Shown here: positions 1 through 10,889 of the stretch, piece by piece
Numbering within the stretch: position 1 is the stretch's first letter
Layout: the number at the start of each line of letters is the position of its first letter
Assembly: GCA_963682175.1 (NCBI GenBank)
Contig: OY821775.1
Coordinates: 9,954,501 to 10,018,500 of the forward strand
Origin: Triglochin maritima
Taxonomy: Eukaryota; Streptophyta; Magnoliopsida; Alismatales; Juncaginaceae
DNA length: 64,000 nt
Direction: 5' to 3'
The notes under the pieces: generated by a model
What the model was told of the DNA's origin: nothing
Databases searched by the model: none
The model's input: only the letters and a program-made list of their open reading frames with translations
Translations under genes and position numbers: made by a program

Positions 1-90
1 GTAAAGCTGAATGTGTATTCATATCGGCGTAAGGAAGTAGTTGCTAATCTAAAAGTGCTAATATTGGAAATAATGTGGCTATTTTTTGAT

Positions 91-137
91 GAGTCCTTAT
101 ACACGGACGCGGGCGTCACGGACGCGCCCTACGTGGC
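91..137 (+). repeat. MULE-1 left terminal inverted repeat
   Basis: The terminus starts GAGTCCTTAT and reaches the GGACGCG core after 14 nt. The right end, read inward on the other strand, also has 14 nt before GGACGCG. The similarity continues through a second CGGACGCG-like block to CTACGTGGC (CTGATGTGGC on the other side). The 9-bp duplication 82-90 flanks it. Confidence 0.8.
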
Positions 138-431
138 TTCAAAAAGTGGATGAGTCAGCGTCTACTCGGATTGCCATGTCACGCTTTCCTTCCGAACGCG
201 CCTCAAATTGTTTTAAATTTTTTTTGACGGTTTTCGAAGAAGGACGGTTCGTTTCCAGATTAGACAGCGGCAGACACCCCACGATCGACGGTTCGGATAC
301 CGAGGAAGATAACATATCCAGAACAAAAGGGAGACTCTCGCTTTCTTTCTTTCTTACCTGTGAACGTAGGAAGCACACCTGTGAAGCATTCCCGACTTTC
401 TTTCCCTGTGAAGCGCACCTTGTAAACGATA

Positions 432-3400
432 ATGGAATCTTCAACTCCGGCCGTCGATATCGAACACGTCCCAGAACCGGTGGGTCTCTAATTTTTTCTT
501 TCCGTGGGTCGTTATTTTTTTTGATGAACTTCCGTTTATTAAATTATTGGTTTTAGGGAACCACGTACTACTTCCGGGAATCACGATGCTCCTGGAAGGC
601 CATCCGAAAGCAGTTTGACCGGATGAATAAGGTGGAGAAGGAGGCTTTCCGTAGCACCCCATTCGGTCACTTCCTAAACCTTCCTAACATTACGACGGAC
701 AACGAAATAGTCGGTTGGTTCGTCGAGCACTACGATACGGAGGAGGTGGGGCTGAGAATAGGATCAGGGGTAGTTCCCCTTACATCGGAAGACATCGCCC
801 TAATTTTGGGGTTACGTACGCATGGGAAGGCCGTGCTGATGGAACCATTGCGCGTCCAGAAGCGAGACGGGGTGAACCTTGACAACACCCAACTTTTAGT
901 TCATCTCATGGCAAACAGTACCATGGGCGAGACGGAGGAGTACGTTCGTCTCCTGATTTCTTTCATCTTCAACAATTTTTTGTTCTATGATGGAACGCTG
1001 CGACCGAAGGAATGGTTCATGCACCCTCTGAGGAACATCAAACGCCTAAGCAGCTACGCATGGGCAAGTGCAGTTCACAAAACCCTGGTTGGAGGCCTCG
1101 AGAAAGCAAGTTTAGAACTGCAGGAGAGGAAAAAGGCAGGGAATTTCATAATGCGGCAGGGGAACGTCGAAGGTTGTGTTGCCATACTACACGTAAGTTT
1201 TTGTTCCTGCTTCACACTTCCTCTCTTCCTCTTTTTTTGTTTTTGTTCTTTTCGGAAGACGATGTGTGTCTGTTCGGAATACGTTGTGAGTCTGTTCGGA
1301 TTAAGTGGTGGGTCTGTTCGGATTAAGTGGTGGGTCCGTTCGGATTAAATGGTGGGTCTGTTCGGGTTAAGTGGTGGGTCTGTTCGGATTAAGTGGTGAG
1401 TCTGTTCGGAATAAGTGGTGCGTCTGTTCGGATTAAGTTGGGTGTCTGTTCGGATTAAGTTGGGTGTCTGTTCGGATTAAGTGTTGCGTTTGTTCGGATT
1501 AAGTGGTGAGTCTGTTCGGATTAAGTGGTGCGTCTGTTCGGATTAAGTGGTGCGTGTGTTCGGATTAAGTGATGCGTCTGTTCGGATTAAGTGGTGCGTC
1601 TGTTCGGATTAAGTGGTGGGGTTGTTCGGATTAAGTGTTGGGTCTGTTCGGATTAAGTGGTGGGTCTGTTCGGAATACGTTGTGAGTCTGTTCGGAATAT
1701 GTTGTGAGTCTGTTCGGTTTAAGTGGTGGGGCTGTTCGGAATATGTGGTGGGGTTGTTCGGATTAAGTGGTGAGTCTGTTCGGATTAAGTTGGGTGTCTG
1801 TTCGGATTAAGTGGTGCGTCTGTTCGGATTAAGTGGTGCGTGTGTTCGGATTAAGTGATGCGTCTGTTCGGATTAAGTGGTGGGGTTGTTCGGATTAAGT
1901 GTTGGGTCTGCTCGGATTAAGTTGTGGGTCTGTGCGGAATACGTTGTGAGTCTGTTCGGAATATGTTGTGAGTCTGTTCGGTTTAAGTGGTGGGGCTGTT
2001 CGGAATATGTGGTGGGGTTGTTCGGATTAAGTGTTGGGTCTGTTCGGAATACATTGTGAGTCAGTTCGGAATACATTGTGAGTCTGTTCGAAATACATGG
2101 TGAGTCTGTTCGCATTAAGGGGTGGGTCTGTTCGGATTAAGTGGTGGGTCTGTTCGGAATAAGACGTGTGTCTGTTCGGAATAAGAAGTCCGTCTATTCG
2201 GATTAAGTTGGGTGTCTGTTCGGTTTACGTTTAATGTATGTTCGGATTCAGTTGTCTTTCGAATATGAAGGTACGTTGGTATAGTAGTTCTCATTTTTTT
2301 CCTTTCCATTTGAAGGTGTGGCTTTGTGAGAAATTTAAATTGGGGGAGCCCAGAACTGGAGTTTTCCCACGGATGAAAAGATGGACGGAGATGTTTGGGA
2401 AACGATTAACCCTGAGGAAATGGGAGGAACGTGGAATTACCTTACATCGAATTTACGACGGCACGTTCGACCTGATGGGGGCTCCATCAATGAGTGAAAG
2501 GGAGCTGCAACTTATTGGTCCTGTTCTAAAGAGCTCAACTTCAACCGTCAGTTTGCCAAGGCTCCAACTGGCAGACTGCAGCATTCCATGCGACCCGCTG
2601 CTCCAAGAATTGGAGCTGAGTGAGGTGAAGACAAAATGGCTGAGGGCCGAAGCTGCCCTTAAGAAGGCCACAGAACAGGTACACGACCTCAGGGAAGAAC
2701 TGAGGATTTCCCAGGAAGAGTGTGGGAGGCTCAGGAAAGATATTATATATCTTCGAGGGACAGGGACAACTGGAGTCCCTGGTGGGGAGAACGAGCGAGA
2801 GCAAGAGGAGGAGAATAGGAAGAAGAGGGAGGCGGAGGAAGAAGAGAATAGGAAGAGGAAGGAGGATGAAGAAGAAGAAGAAAAAAAGAGGAAGGAGGAG
2901 GAAGAAGAAAAGAGGAGGGAGGAGGAGGAAGAAGAAAAGAGGAGGGAGGAGGAGGAAGAAGAAAAGAGGAGGGAGGAGGAGGAAGAAGAAAAGAGGAGGG
3001 AGGAGGAAGAAGAGGAGAAGAGGAGGGAGGAGGAGGAAGAAGAAAAGAGGAGGGAGGAGGAGGAACGAGAAAAGAAGAAGAGGAAGGAGGAGGAGGAACG
3101 AGAAAAGAGGAAGAGGGAGGAGGAGGAATGTGACAGAAAAAGGGAGGAGGAAAGGAAGAAGGAAGAAGAGGAGAAGAGGGAGGAGGAGAGGAAGATGGGA
3201 GAAAAGAGGAAAATGCTGGAGAAGGAGGAAGAGAAGAAGAAGAAGGAGAAGGAAGAAGAAAGAAAGGCCCAGATAGCAAACTGGGTCGCGAAAAGAAAAC
3301 GCTCGACGGCCACCGTTGAGCAGCAGCTGAAGGAAGGCGAACATCTGGCCAAGAAGAATAAGAAGGAAGAAGAGCAAAAAAGAAAAGATAGAGCGGCTCA

Positions 3401-4157
3401 AAGGAGCCTGAAGAAAAAAAGGCCGGATGTTGACATGCCTGCATTGGGCACGTTGTCATTTGATGAGGTCAAAATGCTACTGAACCTGACCGAACCCAAC
3501 AAGGACAATAGGGAGGTCATCTGGAGAGGCGATATGTGCAGTTTAAAACGCTCCGACCTGAAGGAGCTTATAACGCCTAGGATGGATATTAGCGATGAAA
3601 CTATCGACGCTATGCTATCGGTGCTCGAAGAAAGACGCCACCCAGAAAAAGTTATATGCATATCCACTTTCGAGTCGGGGCGAATTCTTGCAGGGCAAGG
3701 CAGAGAAGTTGATGATTTTATCCTCCCTAAAATCGTAGGTGCGTCTCCAACACAGACCGTGATCGCACAACCATGCTGGTCTTCAGGTCATTGGACACTG
3801 GTGGTTGTCTATGGCCCGTCCAAAGAGATTTTGGCATTCAACAGTCTCTCTAGGGAGCTAGGCGAAGGTGATGATCCGGAGCAGACTGTAGGCCAGCATG
3901 AATGTGCAGCAGCGGATGCGGCTGTATACTGGAGGGATCTACTCAAGGTCGACTGGCCCCTGAGAATCCTGAGGAAAGAAAGCCAACAACAACCACCGGG
4001 GAGCAACGATTGCGGCGCCTTCGTTTTATACTGGATAAGGTGCCTAATGTTGAATGTTGACCCTACGAAGGAGAAGGACCCCAATACCATCCACTCTATC
4101 AGGGGTGAATTGGCGGTCATGTTACTTAGGGATCGTCGGTCGTGTGTGCAGGTCTAA
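432..4157 (+). CDS. Plant-mobile-domain + Ulp1-like cysteine protease, MULE-encoded (3 exons)
   Basis: Spliced model: 432-479, 557-1192, 2316-4157, all junctions phase 0, 841 aa. The start at 432 is chosen because MULE-2 has a homologous first exon of exactly the same 48-nt length with the same donor context. Exon 2 carries a plant mobile domain (aminotransferase-like; [30 protein letters not shown]). Exon 3 continues it ([12 protein letters not shown]), then has a Glu/Lys/Arg-rich coiled coil at about residues 390-550, then a C48/Ulp1-type C-terminal domain: GHW (His about 720), FNSL (Asn about 737) and SNDCGAF (Cys about 794). The aspartate normal in Ulp1 is Asn here. Ulp1 family members cleave SUMO-like conjugates; the substrate here is unknown. 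Intron 2 (1193-2315) is mostly a 22-bp tandem array. The reading frame is uninterrupted. Confidence 0.85.
1264..2256 (+). repeat. 22-bp tandem array in intron 2 of the MULE-1 protease gene (array A)
   Basis: About 45 head-to-tail copies of a unit of about 22 bp with the core CTGTTCGGATTAAGT followed by GGTGGGT, TGTGAGT or similar variants. It fills most of intron 2, sense to the gene. Short apparent ORFs inside it are periodic artefacts of the repeat. Confidence 0.95.
2805..3270 (+). repeat. Purine-only low-complexity coding tract (Glu/Lys/Arg coiled coil)
   Basis: An almost pure A/G tract with an internal repeat of about 24-27 bp (GAGGAGGAAGAAGAAAAGAG), translating as EEEEKRREE blocks of the protease gene. 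MULE-2 has an equivalent tract at 31540-32290 on the other strand. Long pyrimidine-side ORFs opposite it are shadows. Confidence 0.9.
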
Positions 4158-4282
4158 ACAGACAAACATATTTTTAGTTTTGTTTATTTTTTGGTTTACA
4201 TGTACAAAATGTTTACATATTCAGTTCACAAACTATTTACATGTAAAAATACAAACATTACCAATGTCATTCTTAAGCTAAC

Positions 4283-5325
4283 TTTATTCCGAACAGACAG
4301 TCTTCTTATTCCGAACAGACCCAACACTTAATCCGAACAGACGCAACACTTAATCCGAACAGACGCAACATTTAATACGAATAGACTCACAACTTATTCC
4401 GAACAAACGCAACATTTAATCCGAACAGGCTCACTACTTATTCCGAACACAGTCTTCTTATTCCGAACAGACCCAACACTTAATCCGAACAAACGCAACA
4501 CTTAATCCGAACAGACGCAACACTTAATCCGAACAGACTCACAACTTATTCCGAACAAACGCAACATTTAATCCGAACAAGCTCACTACTTATTCCGAAC
4601 ACAGTCTTCTTATTCCGAACAGACCCAACACTTAATCCGAACAAACGCAACACTTAATCCGAACAGACGCAACACTTAATCCGAACAGACTCACAACTTA
4701 TTCCGAACAAAAGCAACATTTAATCCGAACATGCTCACTACTTATTCCGAACACAGTCTTCTTATTCCGAACAGACCCAACACTTAATCCGAACAAACAC
4801 AACACTTAATCCGAACAGACGCAACACTTAATCCGAACAGACTCACAACTTATTCCGAACAAAAGCAACATTTAATCCGAACATGCTCACTACTTATTCC
4901 GAACACAGTCTTCTTATTCCGAACAGACCCAACACTTAATCCGAACAAACGCAACACTTAATCCGAACAGACGCAACACTTAATCCGAACAACCGCAACA
5001 TTTAATCCGAACAGGCTCACAACTTATTCCGAACCCAGTCTTCTTATTCCGAACAGACCCACCACTTATTCCGAACAGACCCAACACTTAATCCGAACAG
5101 ACGCAACACTTAATCCGAACAGACTCACAACTTAATCCGAACAAACGCAACATTTAATCCGAACAGGCTCACTACTTATTCCGAACACAGTCTTCTTATT
5201 CCGAACAGACCCAACACTTAATCCGAACAGACTCACAACTTAATCCGAACAACAGCAACATTTAATCCGAACAGGCTCACAACTTATTCCGAACACAGTC
5301 TTCTATTTCCGAACAGACACAAGTA
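4283..5325 (-). repeat. 22-bp tandem array between the convergent 3' ends of MULE-1 (array B)
   Basis: About 48 copies of TTATTCCGAACAGAC / TTAATCCGAACAGAC units of 21-22 bp. On the minus strand this reads CTGTTCGGAATAAG, so it is sense to the transposase gene and lies just past its stop codon. Blocks of several units recur (a run ending ACACAGTCTTCTTATTCC returns about every 150 bp), so there is higher-order structure. Confidence 0.95.
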
Positions 5326-5428
5326 AATCTGAACTGAACTTGTATAACAACCATTTACAGATCACAACGTATCAACAATTACAAGTTTCTTGGTTTTACA
5401 AGAACGGGAAAAAACACAAAAATGTAAA

Positions 5429-8400
5429 TTAAGGAGGAAATTCCTCGTAATACAAACTCATGTCCCAATCGGAGAAATCAGGATCCGCGGGTTTTGGTGC
5501 TACTTCGTGAAGCGGCGAAGTAACCTTCATCTTCCACTTTCCCTTCTCTTGTTGGGCGTGTTTTTTATGGCTCTTTTTAATTATCTTCTCAGCTAAAGAC
5601 ACTCGACGTCTAGTCGGCGGTCTTCCTATACGTCTGACCTTTTCCGGATTAAGGACCGATGTACCCGAAGACTCAGGTTCATCAGGTCGAACCAAGTTTT
5701 GTGTAGTGTGCATACGTGCCTTAAGCATTTCAATACACTGCACGGCCTCAATATACCTTTTGTGGGAGATGAAGGCTTCCTGTGCGATCCAAACGGCACG
5801 ACCCATGATGTCGTCGTGACGACGTAGCGCATCCTTCGCCATTACACCATCGTCTGGGTACGTCTTATCTCGATAGCTCCTTCGAATATCCTTCCGCCAT
5901 CGATTAAGGATGTAAGAGTCTGGAAGCAATGCATTAGGATTCAAGCGTGCAAGTACAACAAAAACGTGGCAGCATAGAAGCCTAACGTGCTGAAACATTC
6001 TGCAATCACATGTAAAATTCATGGATGTGTTTTGTACTAGGAAACGTTTCGACAGTAGCTGGTCACCAGCCAAAACACGTTCAGATACCTTGTACTGGAA
6101 TGTTTCATTCGTATTGAACTCCTCCGTTATATCGCAGTATATCATCTTCCCAATTTGTAACTGCACTTTTTTGAAGACCCCTACGGTATACAACTCGCTC
6201 AACTGACTCTCGAATGGATAAATTGAAACCAACTGGGGTTTTTTATGAAGACAATCAAATTCTGATTGAGCTTCCTTCTCGTACTTGTGGCGGAGCGCAA
6301 GTTCGTATTGTTGAACAAACTGCTTAAGGGTGGTCTTCGAAGTAAGATACTTGTCGAAGAAGGCGTTCATACTCTCGCTCCTCTGAGTAGATGCCATTCC
6401 CGCGAAAAAAAAATCACCAATAAATGCAGGGATCCACGACTCTCGGATTGCATAAATGGATTTGAGCCAGCTGTGGTTCTGCAGGTCAAAATCAAGAAGG
6501 AAACCCTGCCAATTACGATCAAATTCTGCTGGGGTTTTGGAATCATATACAATCAATTTCAGATCAAATAATATGTGATCCCGATACTGCGTCGGCAACT
6601 TCACGGGTGCTTTGTTCATTATGTGCCATATACAGAATCTGTGTCTTGAATCTGGGAAGACATTCCTTACAGCAGCAGTAATGGCACCACATTGATCTGT
6701 TATTATAGCTGGGGGGGGTATATCTGCATAAGGGACCCAATTAGAAAGGAGTGAGACATTATTCCGAACAGACAGACTTCTTAATCCAAAACAGACAGTC
6801 TTCTTATTCCGAACAGACACAACACTTAATCCGAACAGTCAGGCCACTTATTCCGAACAGACACAACACTTAATCCGAACAGTCAGACTTCTTATTCCGA
6901 ACAGACAGACTACTTATTCCGAACAGTCAGACTTCTTATTCCGAACAGACACAACAAGTTAATCCGAACAGTCAGACCACTTATTCCGAACAGACACAAC
7001 ACTTAATCCGAACAGTCAGACTTCTTATTCCGAACAGACAGACTACTTATTCCGAACAGTCAGACTTCTTATTCCGAACAGACACAACAAGTTAATCCGA
7101 ACAGTCAGACCACTTATTCCGAACAGACACAACACTTAATCCGAACAGTCAGACTTCTTATTCCGAACAGACACAACACTTATTCCGAGCAGACACAACA
7201 CTTAATCCGAACAGACTCACAACTTATTCCGAACAGACACAACACTTAGTCCGAACAGACACAACACTTAATCGGAACAGTCCGACCACTTATTCCGAAC
7301 AGACACAACACTTAATCCGAACAGTCAAACTTCTTATTCCGAACAGACACAACACTTAATCCGAACAATCCGACCACTTATTCCGAACAAACGCAACACT
7401 TAATCCGAACAGAGAGACTTCTTAATACGAACAGACAGACTTCTTATTCCGAACATACACTCTTCTTATTCCGAACAGACAGACTTTTTATTACGAATAG
7501 ACAAACAAAAAAGAGGAAGATATGAAGAGGGAAGAAGGAAAAAAACTTACCGTTCATGCACGACAACCAGGTTTGGAACAACCATATGTAATTTTCAGTA
7601 GTCTCATAGGACAGCAAAGCGCAACCGAGCAAAACTGATTCGAAATAGTGATTGACTCCTACAAATGGGGCGAATGGCATGTCGTATTTGTTGGTAATGT
7701 AGGTTGTGTCGAAACATATTGCGTCTCCAAAGTATGAATATGCAGCTCTAGAACGACTGTCAGCCCAAAAAACGTTGCGTAGTCTTCCTTCGTCATCCAT
7801 ATCTATTACATAAAAAAACATGGAATCAATCTTCTGCATCCTAATGAAATAGTCCTGAAGAGCTTGTGCATCACCAGGTCCCATCTTCAAATTTCTGACT
7901 TGGTTTACAACATTCCTGCAAACAGGAACCAGTAAGACCAGGCGCAAAATGTTCAACTTCAATTATGTTAGACGGAAAGAACACAAACCTTAAATCCCTT
8001 TCTTTGAAACTCAATTTGTCATAACCTCCAGCCTCGACCACAAGAGATTGCATGGTCTTAGCAGCCGATATCCCAGCTTCATCATTAACCGATATCCGTG
8101 CTACGACGGATTCAGGGACGGTTCGTTTTTGCCTGAGAAATCGCATTTGCTCCGGGTCAAGCATGGGATGGTTATGGTTAAGATCCACAAAGTTAACGTT
8201 GTAACCCCTTGCTGGGTTTCCGGATACCCTTATCCGAGCAGTGCATTGTACTCTGCTGGATAACCTAGGCTTCAATTTTCCTTGCCCTTGGTCCGTTGGT
8301 GCGGTGCCCTCCTTGGAGCAAGTCAGCGTGGCCCGTATAACAACACCACGATCGTAATGAGATTGTCTTGTCTTAACGCCAAAACCACAATGATCGGCAT

Positions 8401-8506
8401 AGGCCACGTAAAATGCTTTGGCTTCTTCGAAAGAGGGAAAAAACATCCCCTCATGGGGAACGTTTGATGGCTGCTCCACTAGGGAAGGCACGGGAACGAT
8501 TTCCAT
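5429..8506 (-). CDS. MURA/FAR1-type MULE transposase with SWIM zinc finger (3 exons)
   Basis: Spliced model on the minus strand: 8506-7989, 7915-7551, 6723-5429, giving 2178 nt and 725 aa with no internal stop. The start MEIVPVPS aligns with the MULE-2 start. Residues about 12-105 form a FAR1-type DNA-binding domain (FFPSFEEAKAFYVAYA, later HNH). The MULE transposase domain follows, with likely catalytic D242 (CFDTTY), D304 (ITDQ) and E411 (TQRSESMN). A SWIM finger lies near residues 533-547 (CDC...CCH). The C-terminus is basic (RIGRPPTRRR). It should cut and move elements with matching ends. Intron 1 is 73 nt; intron 2 (7550-6724) is filled by a tandem array. Host genes FAR1/FHY3 descend from such transposases, but the surrounding terminal repeats place this one in a transposon. 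Confidence 0.9.
6757..7500 (-). repeat. 22-bp tandem array in intron 2 of the MULE-1 transposase gene (array C)
   Basis: About 34 copies of TTATTCCGAACAGACA / TTAATCCGAACAGTCAG units. Read with the transposase transcript it is CTGTTCGGAATAAG, the same sense orientation relative to its gene as array A. It occupies almost all of the intron 6724-7550. Confidence 0.95.
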
Positions 8507-8766
8507 TTGAGTACAGAGGAATGACCACAGAAGAGAAGGGAAGGAAAAGGAAGAGGCATCTTGAGATTGATAACAAGTCTTCTGTGCCGTGTAGGAGCGC
8601 CGAGCGCCAAAATGATGAAGGAAGAGAGTGATTTGAGTCGCATTAATGAGGGATGGAGGGAAGGATGGTGGAAATGATGACGGTACGAAAATATAGAGGA
8701 ATAAAAAAACAAAAAACTTTTCATATCCCATCGCGCCAACTAAGCAGCGTCTGCTGAGTGGACTGG

Positions 8767-8813
8767 CCACATCAGCGCGCGTCCCGGACGCGCGCGTCCA
8801 CTAAACATTTTCC
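8767..8813 (-). repeat. MULE-1 right terminal inverted repeat
   Basis: Read on the minus strand it starts GGAAAATGTTTAGT and then has GGACGCG and a second GGACGCG block, matching the left end in register. It is followed outward by the duplication TTTTTTGAT at 8814-8822. MULE-2 starts with the same GGAAAATG at 18594. Confidence 0.8.
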
Positions 8814-8822
8814 TTTTTTGAT

Positions 8823-10051
8823 GTAGCTTTCTTCTCCCAGAAGAATAGTAAAAAGTTTGAATTTTGTGCAAAACTGTGGGGGAAAAGGGTAAATAAAGTA
8901 CACCTTAAATGCTGATGGGATCTTTTAGCTCCATCTTGAGCTTTGGAATTTTGACCAAACTTTAAGTTGTTGGACTCTCACCTCAACCGAATGGATTCCA
9001 AATGATTTATTTCTCCGTAAGAGACGTAAATAGGGATTAATAATTTAATAAAAAAATTAGCAATAGTAAAATGATTATACTGGAAATTGGAATACACACG
9101 AAAAAAGGGACCCGTATAAATATTTATTACACTATCTATTACTGTCTCTTTAAATTTGTTTCGTTTCACAAAGTGATTTCAATTTTTTTATTACAATCTT
9201 TAGATATATATACTAATTTTTTTTGAATAACTAAGGTTGTCAACCGATAAGGGTAATCGTTCAAGAATTAATTTTGTACAGTTGCCCCGAGATTTCAAAC
9301 AACTTTATCTATTGAGTAATGAGTAGTACCATGATTTTTCTAAAGAAAAATTTCAATTTACACCGCTCAAATGTATCAGAGTATCACTTTGCACCTCTTA
9401 ATTGCCGATGACATCAATTTACCCCCTCAAATATTTAAGTTCATCACCCCCTTTCCGTCATTTTGCCGTCAAAATCACCATGTTAGTTAGATAAGAGAGT
9501 AATTGGGTCCACCATTTAAGAAACAAAAGGCTATCTGAGGCTCTCTAGTGAATTCCGATTGAACCAGATAGTTCTACCGGTCGACTGGTTTGCACAGAAT
9601 TCATGTTCTAAGGATTTTAATGTGATTCGACGATTTCCTATTGAAGTAAAAAATAAATGGATTTAAATGTGAGACTTCTATAGGTTTTTTTAAGAGTTAT
9701 GCAATGTAATTAAACATCGATTTCAAATGTCAAGTTACATTGTAGCTTATATACATGAAATGTAAAACTTATCTACACTTCATTCTTGTGTTAAGTCAAA
9801 CTTGGTTGCTGAAAAGTTAAAAATACAATATATGCATGTGATGATATTAAGATAATACATGTGTTTATTGATATGTTAGTTAATCATCAAAATGGATTAA
9901 CGATTATTAGTAAAAAAATCAACAAAAAGATGTTCTCAAAAGGAGAGGAGGAGGAGCTGCTTGAGGAGGAGACGACATCTGAAAGTGCAAAAAACTTTGC
10001 TCAAAGAGATTGATCTGAACGGGCCAAAACCACTAGATAAGCTCCTGGAAA
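8823..10051. other. Intergenic, AT-rich, no gene seen; MITE remnant near 9350-9480
   Basis: No supported coding region. The stretch around 9350-9480 (TATCACTTTGCACCTC, then CCCCTCAA runs) resembles one end of the 54173-54699 element, so a truncated relative is likely. The rest is AT-rich and unrecognised. Confidence 0.5.
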
Positions 10052-10321
10052 TAGGGGTGAGCATCGGTCCGGACCCAGACCGGACCGGTCAGGTTCGGTT
10101 TGGACCGAACCTGGACCGATCGGTCCGGTCCAAAAACCCGGACTAGACCGAACTTTTGTGGAGATTTTTGGGTTTTGGTCCAGAACCGGACCGAAACCCG
10201 AATCGCTCCGGTGGGCCGGACCGAAACCCGGACCGGTTGGTATCGGTCCGGACCGAACCCAGACCGAACCGGTCCGGTCCGGTTCCAAAACCCGGACTGA
10301 ACCGGAAGTTGCTCTCCCCTA
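10052..10321. mobile_element. Short hAT-like non-autonomous element rich in GGTCCGGACC motifs
   Basis: 270 bp with matching ends: TAGGGGTGAGCA on the left and, read inward from the right, TAGGGGAGAGCA. The flanks CCTGGAAA (10044-10051) and CCTGAAAC (10322-10329) look like an imperfect 8-bp duplication. The interior is built of GGTCCGGACC / ACCGGACCGG blocks able to fold on themselves. ORFs inside are low-complexity artefacts. Confidence 0.7.
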
Positions 10322-10889
10322 CCTGAAACCCTGCCGTTTTACTCACCAACCTCACTTCGGCACCAGAAACTACCACCAGGCGGGTACATGGCTAAAATGA
10401 GTGGTTGATGGACTTGACGACCAGGATCTCGCAACACCGACTGAGAACTTATTTGTTTTGTCAAGGAGGGTCATAGTTCATAATCACGTTGTAAGTCTTT
10501 TTATTAAGTACATAACTACCAAAAAATTCAAAAAATTCATTAAACTAGAATACAGCTGCTTTATTATTTACGAAGAGAAGAGAAGAGGAGAGAGAAAACT
10601 CCCTCCCTCCCTCCCAGGCTCCCACAGGTTGTACCCTGTAAGTAAGACTGTATGGCGCAATACAATAATAGACGTTTAAATCCCACAGCTCTCCATCACA
10701 TGCACTTCTGAACCCCGACCCCACTCCACTCTTGTCCTCTTCTCCTTCTACTTCTCTTCTCCTTCTCCCATTAAATATAACACTTCCCTCCTCCAAACCC
10801 AATCCTTTAGCCTCTCCTCTCCTCTCCTCCCCTTCCCCCCACCCTCATGGCCGAATCTTAACTCCAACTCCACCACCACTCCGTCCGAA
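10322..10889 (+). promoter_or_regulatory. Probable BRI1 promoter and CT-rich 5' leader
   Basis: A TATA-like TTAAATATAA lies at 10771-10780, 110 bp before the BRI1 start codon. The stretch after it (10781-10889) is strongly pyrimidine-rich, as in many plant 5' leaders. A CT-rich block is also present at 10599-10622. No transcript evidence is available. Confidence 0.5.
10847..10861 (+). CDS. Minimal upstream ORF in the BRI1 leader
   Basis: ATG plus three codons and TAA, ending 28 nt before the BRI1 start. If the transcript starts near the TATA-like box, ribosomes meet this ATG first. Its context (CCTCATGG) has G at +4 but no purine at -3, so leaky scanning is likely. A regulatory role is inference. 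Confidence 0.35.
   Translation: MAES

Larger units (their letters stand above)
91..8813. mobile_element. MULE-1: complete Mutator-like element (PMD/Ulp1 + FAR1-type transposase)
   Basis: A complete DNA transposon of 8723 bp. It is bounded by a 9-bp direct repeat TTTTTTGAT (82-90 and 8814-8822), the size expected for Mutator-like elements. Its ends are imperfect inverted repeats about 47 bp long with a GGACGCG core. Inside are two convergent genes, a plant-mobile-domain/Ulp1 protease gene (+, 432-4157) and a MURA/FAR1-type transposase gene (-, 8506-5429), plus three 22-bp tandem arrays. This gene pair is known from Ulp1-carrying plant MULEs such as the Kaonashi type; that family name is inference. 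Both coding regions read through after splicing, so the element may be autonomous. A decayed inverted relative lies at 18594-34315. Confidence 0.9.

Noticed and set aside
1613..2115. Open frames inside the 22-bp arrays (Cys/Val/Gly/Leu periodic peptides)
   Set aside because: They follow the repeat period, are interrupted at random units, and lie within an intron of a better-supported gene.
1264..2256. Heat-shock elements suggested by TTC and GAA words in the arrays
   Set aside because: The words are one base apart or overlapping (TTCGGAA), not at the two-base spacing needed.
2453..3459. Long minus-strand ORFs opposite the MULE-1 protease gene
   Set aside because: They are low-complexity shadows of the purine-only coding tract.
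1264..5325. CRISPR-like look of regular short repeats
   Set aside because: Units are directly adjacent with no unique spacers, and the DNA is from a plant nucleus.
9961..10400. Short ORFs across the GGTCCGGACC-rich element
   Set aside because: All arise from the palindromic low-complexity interior of a 270-bp hAT-like element.
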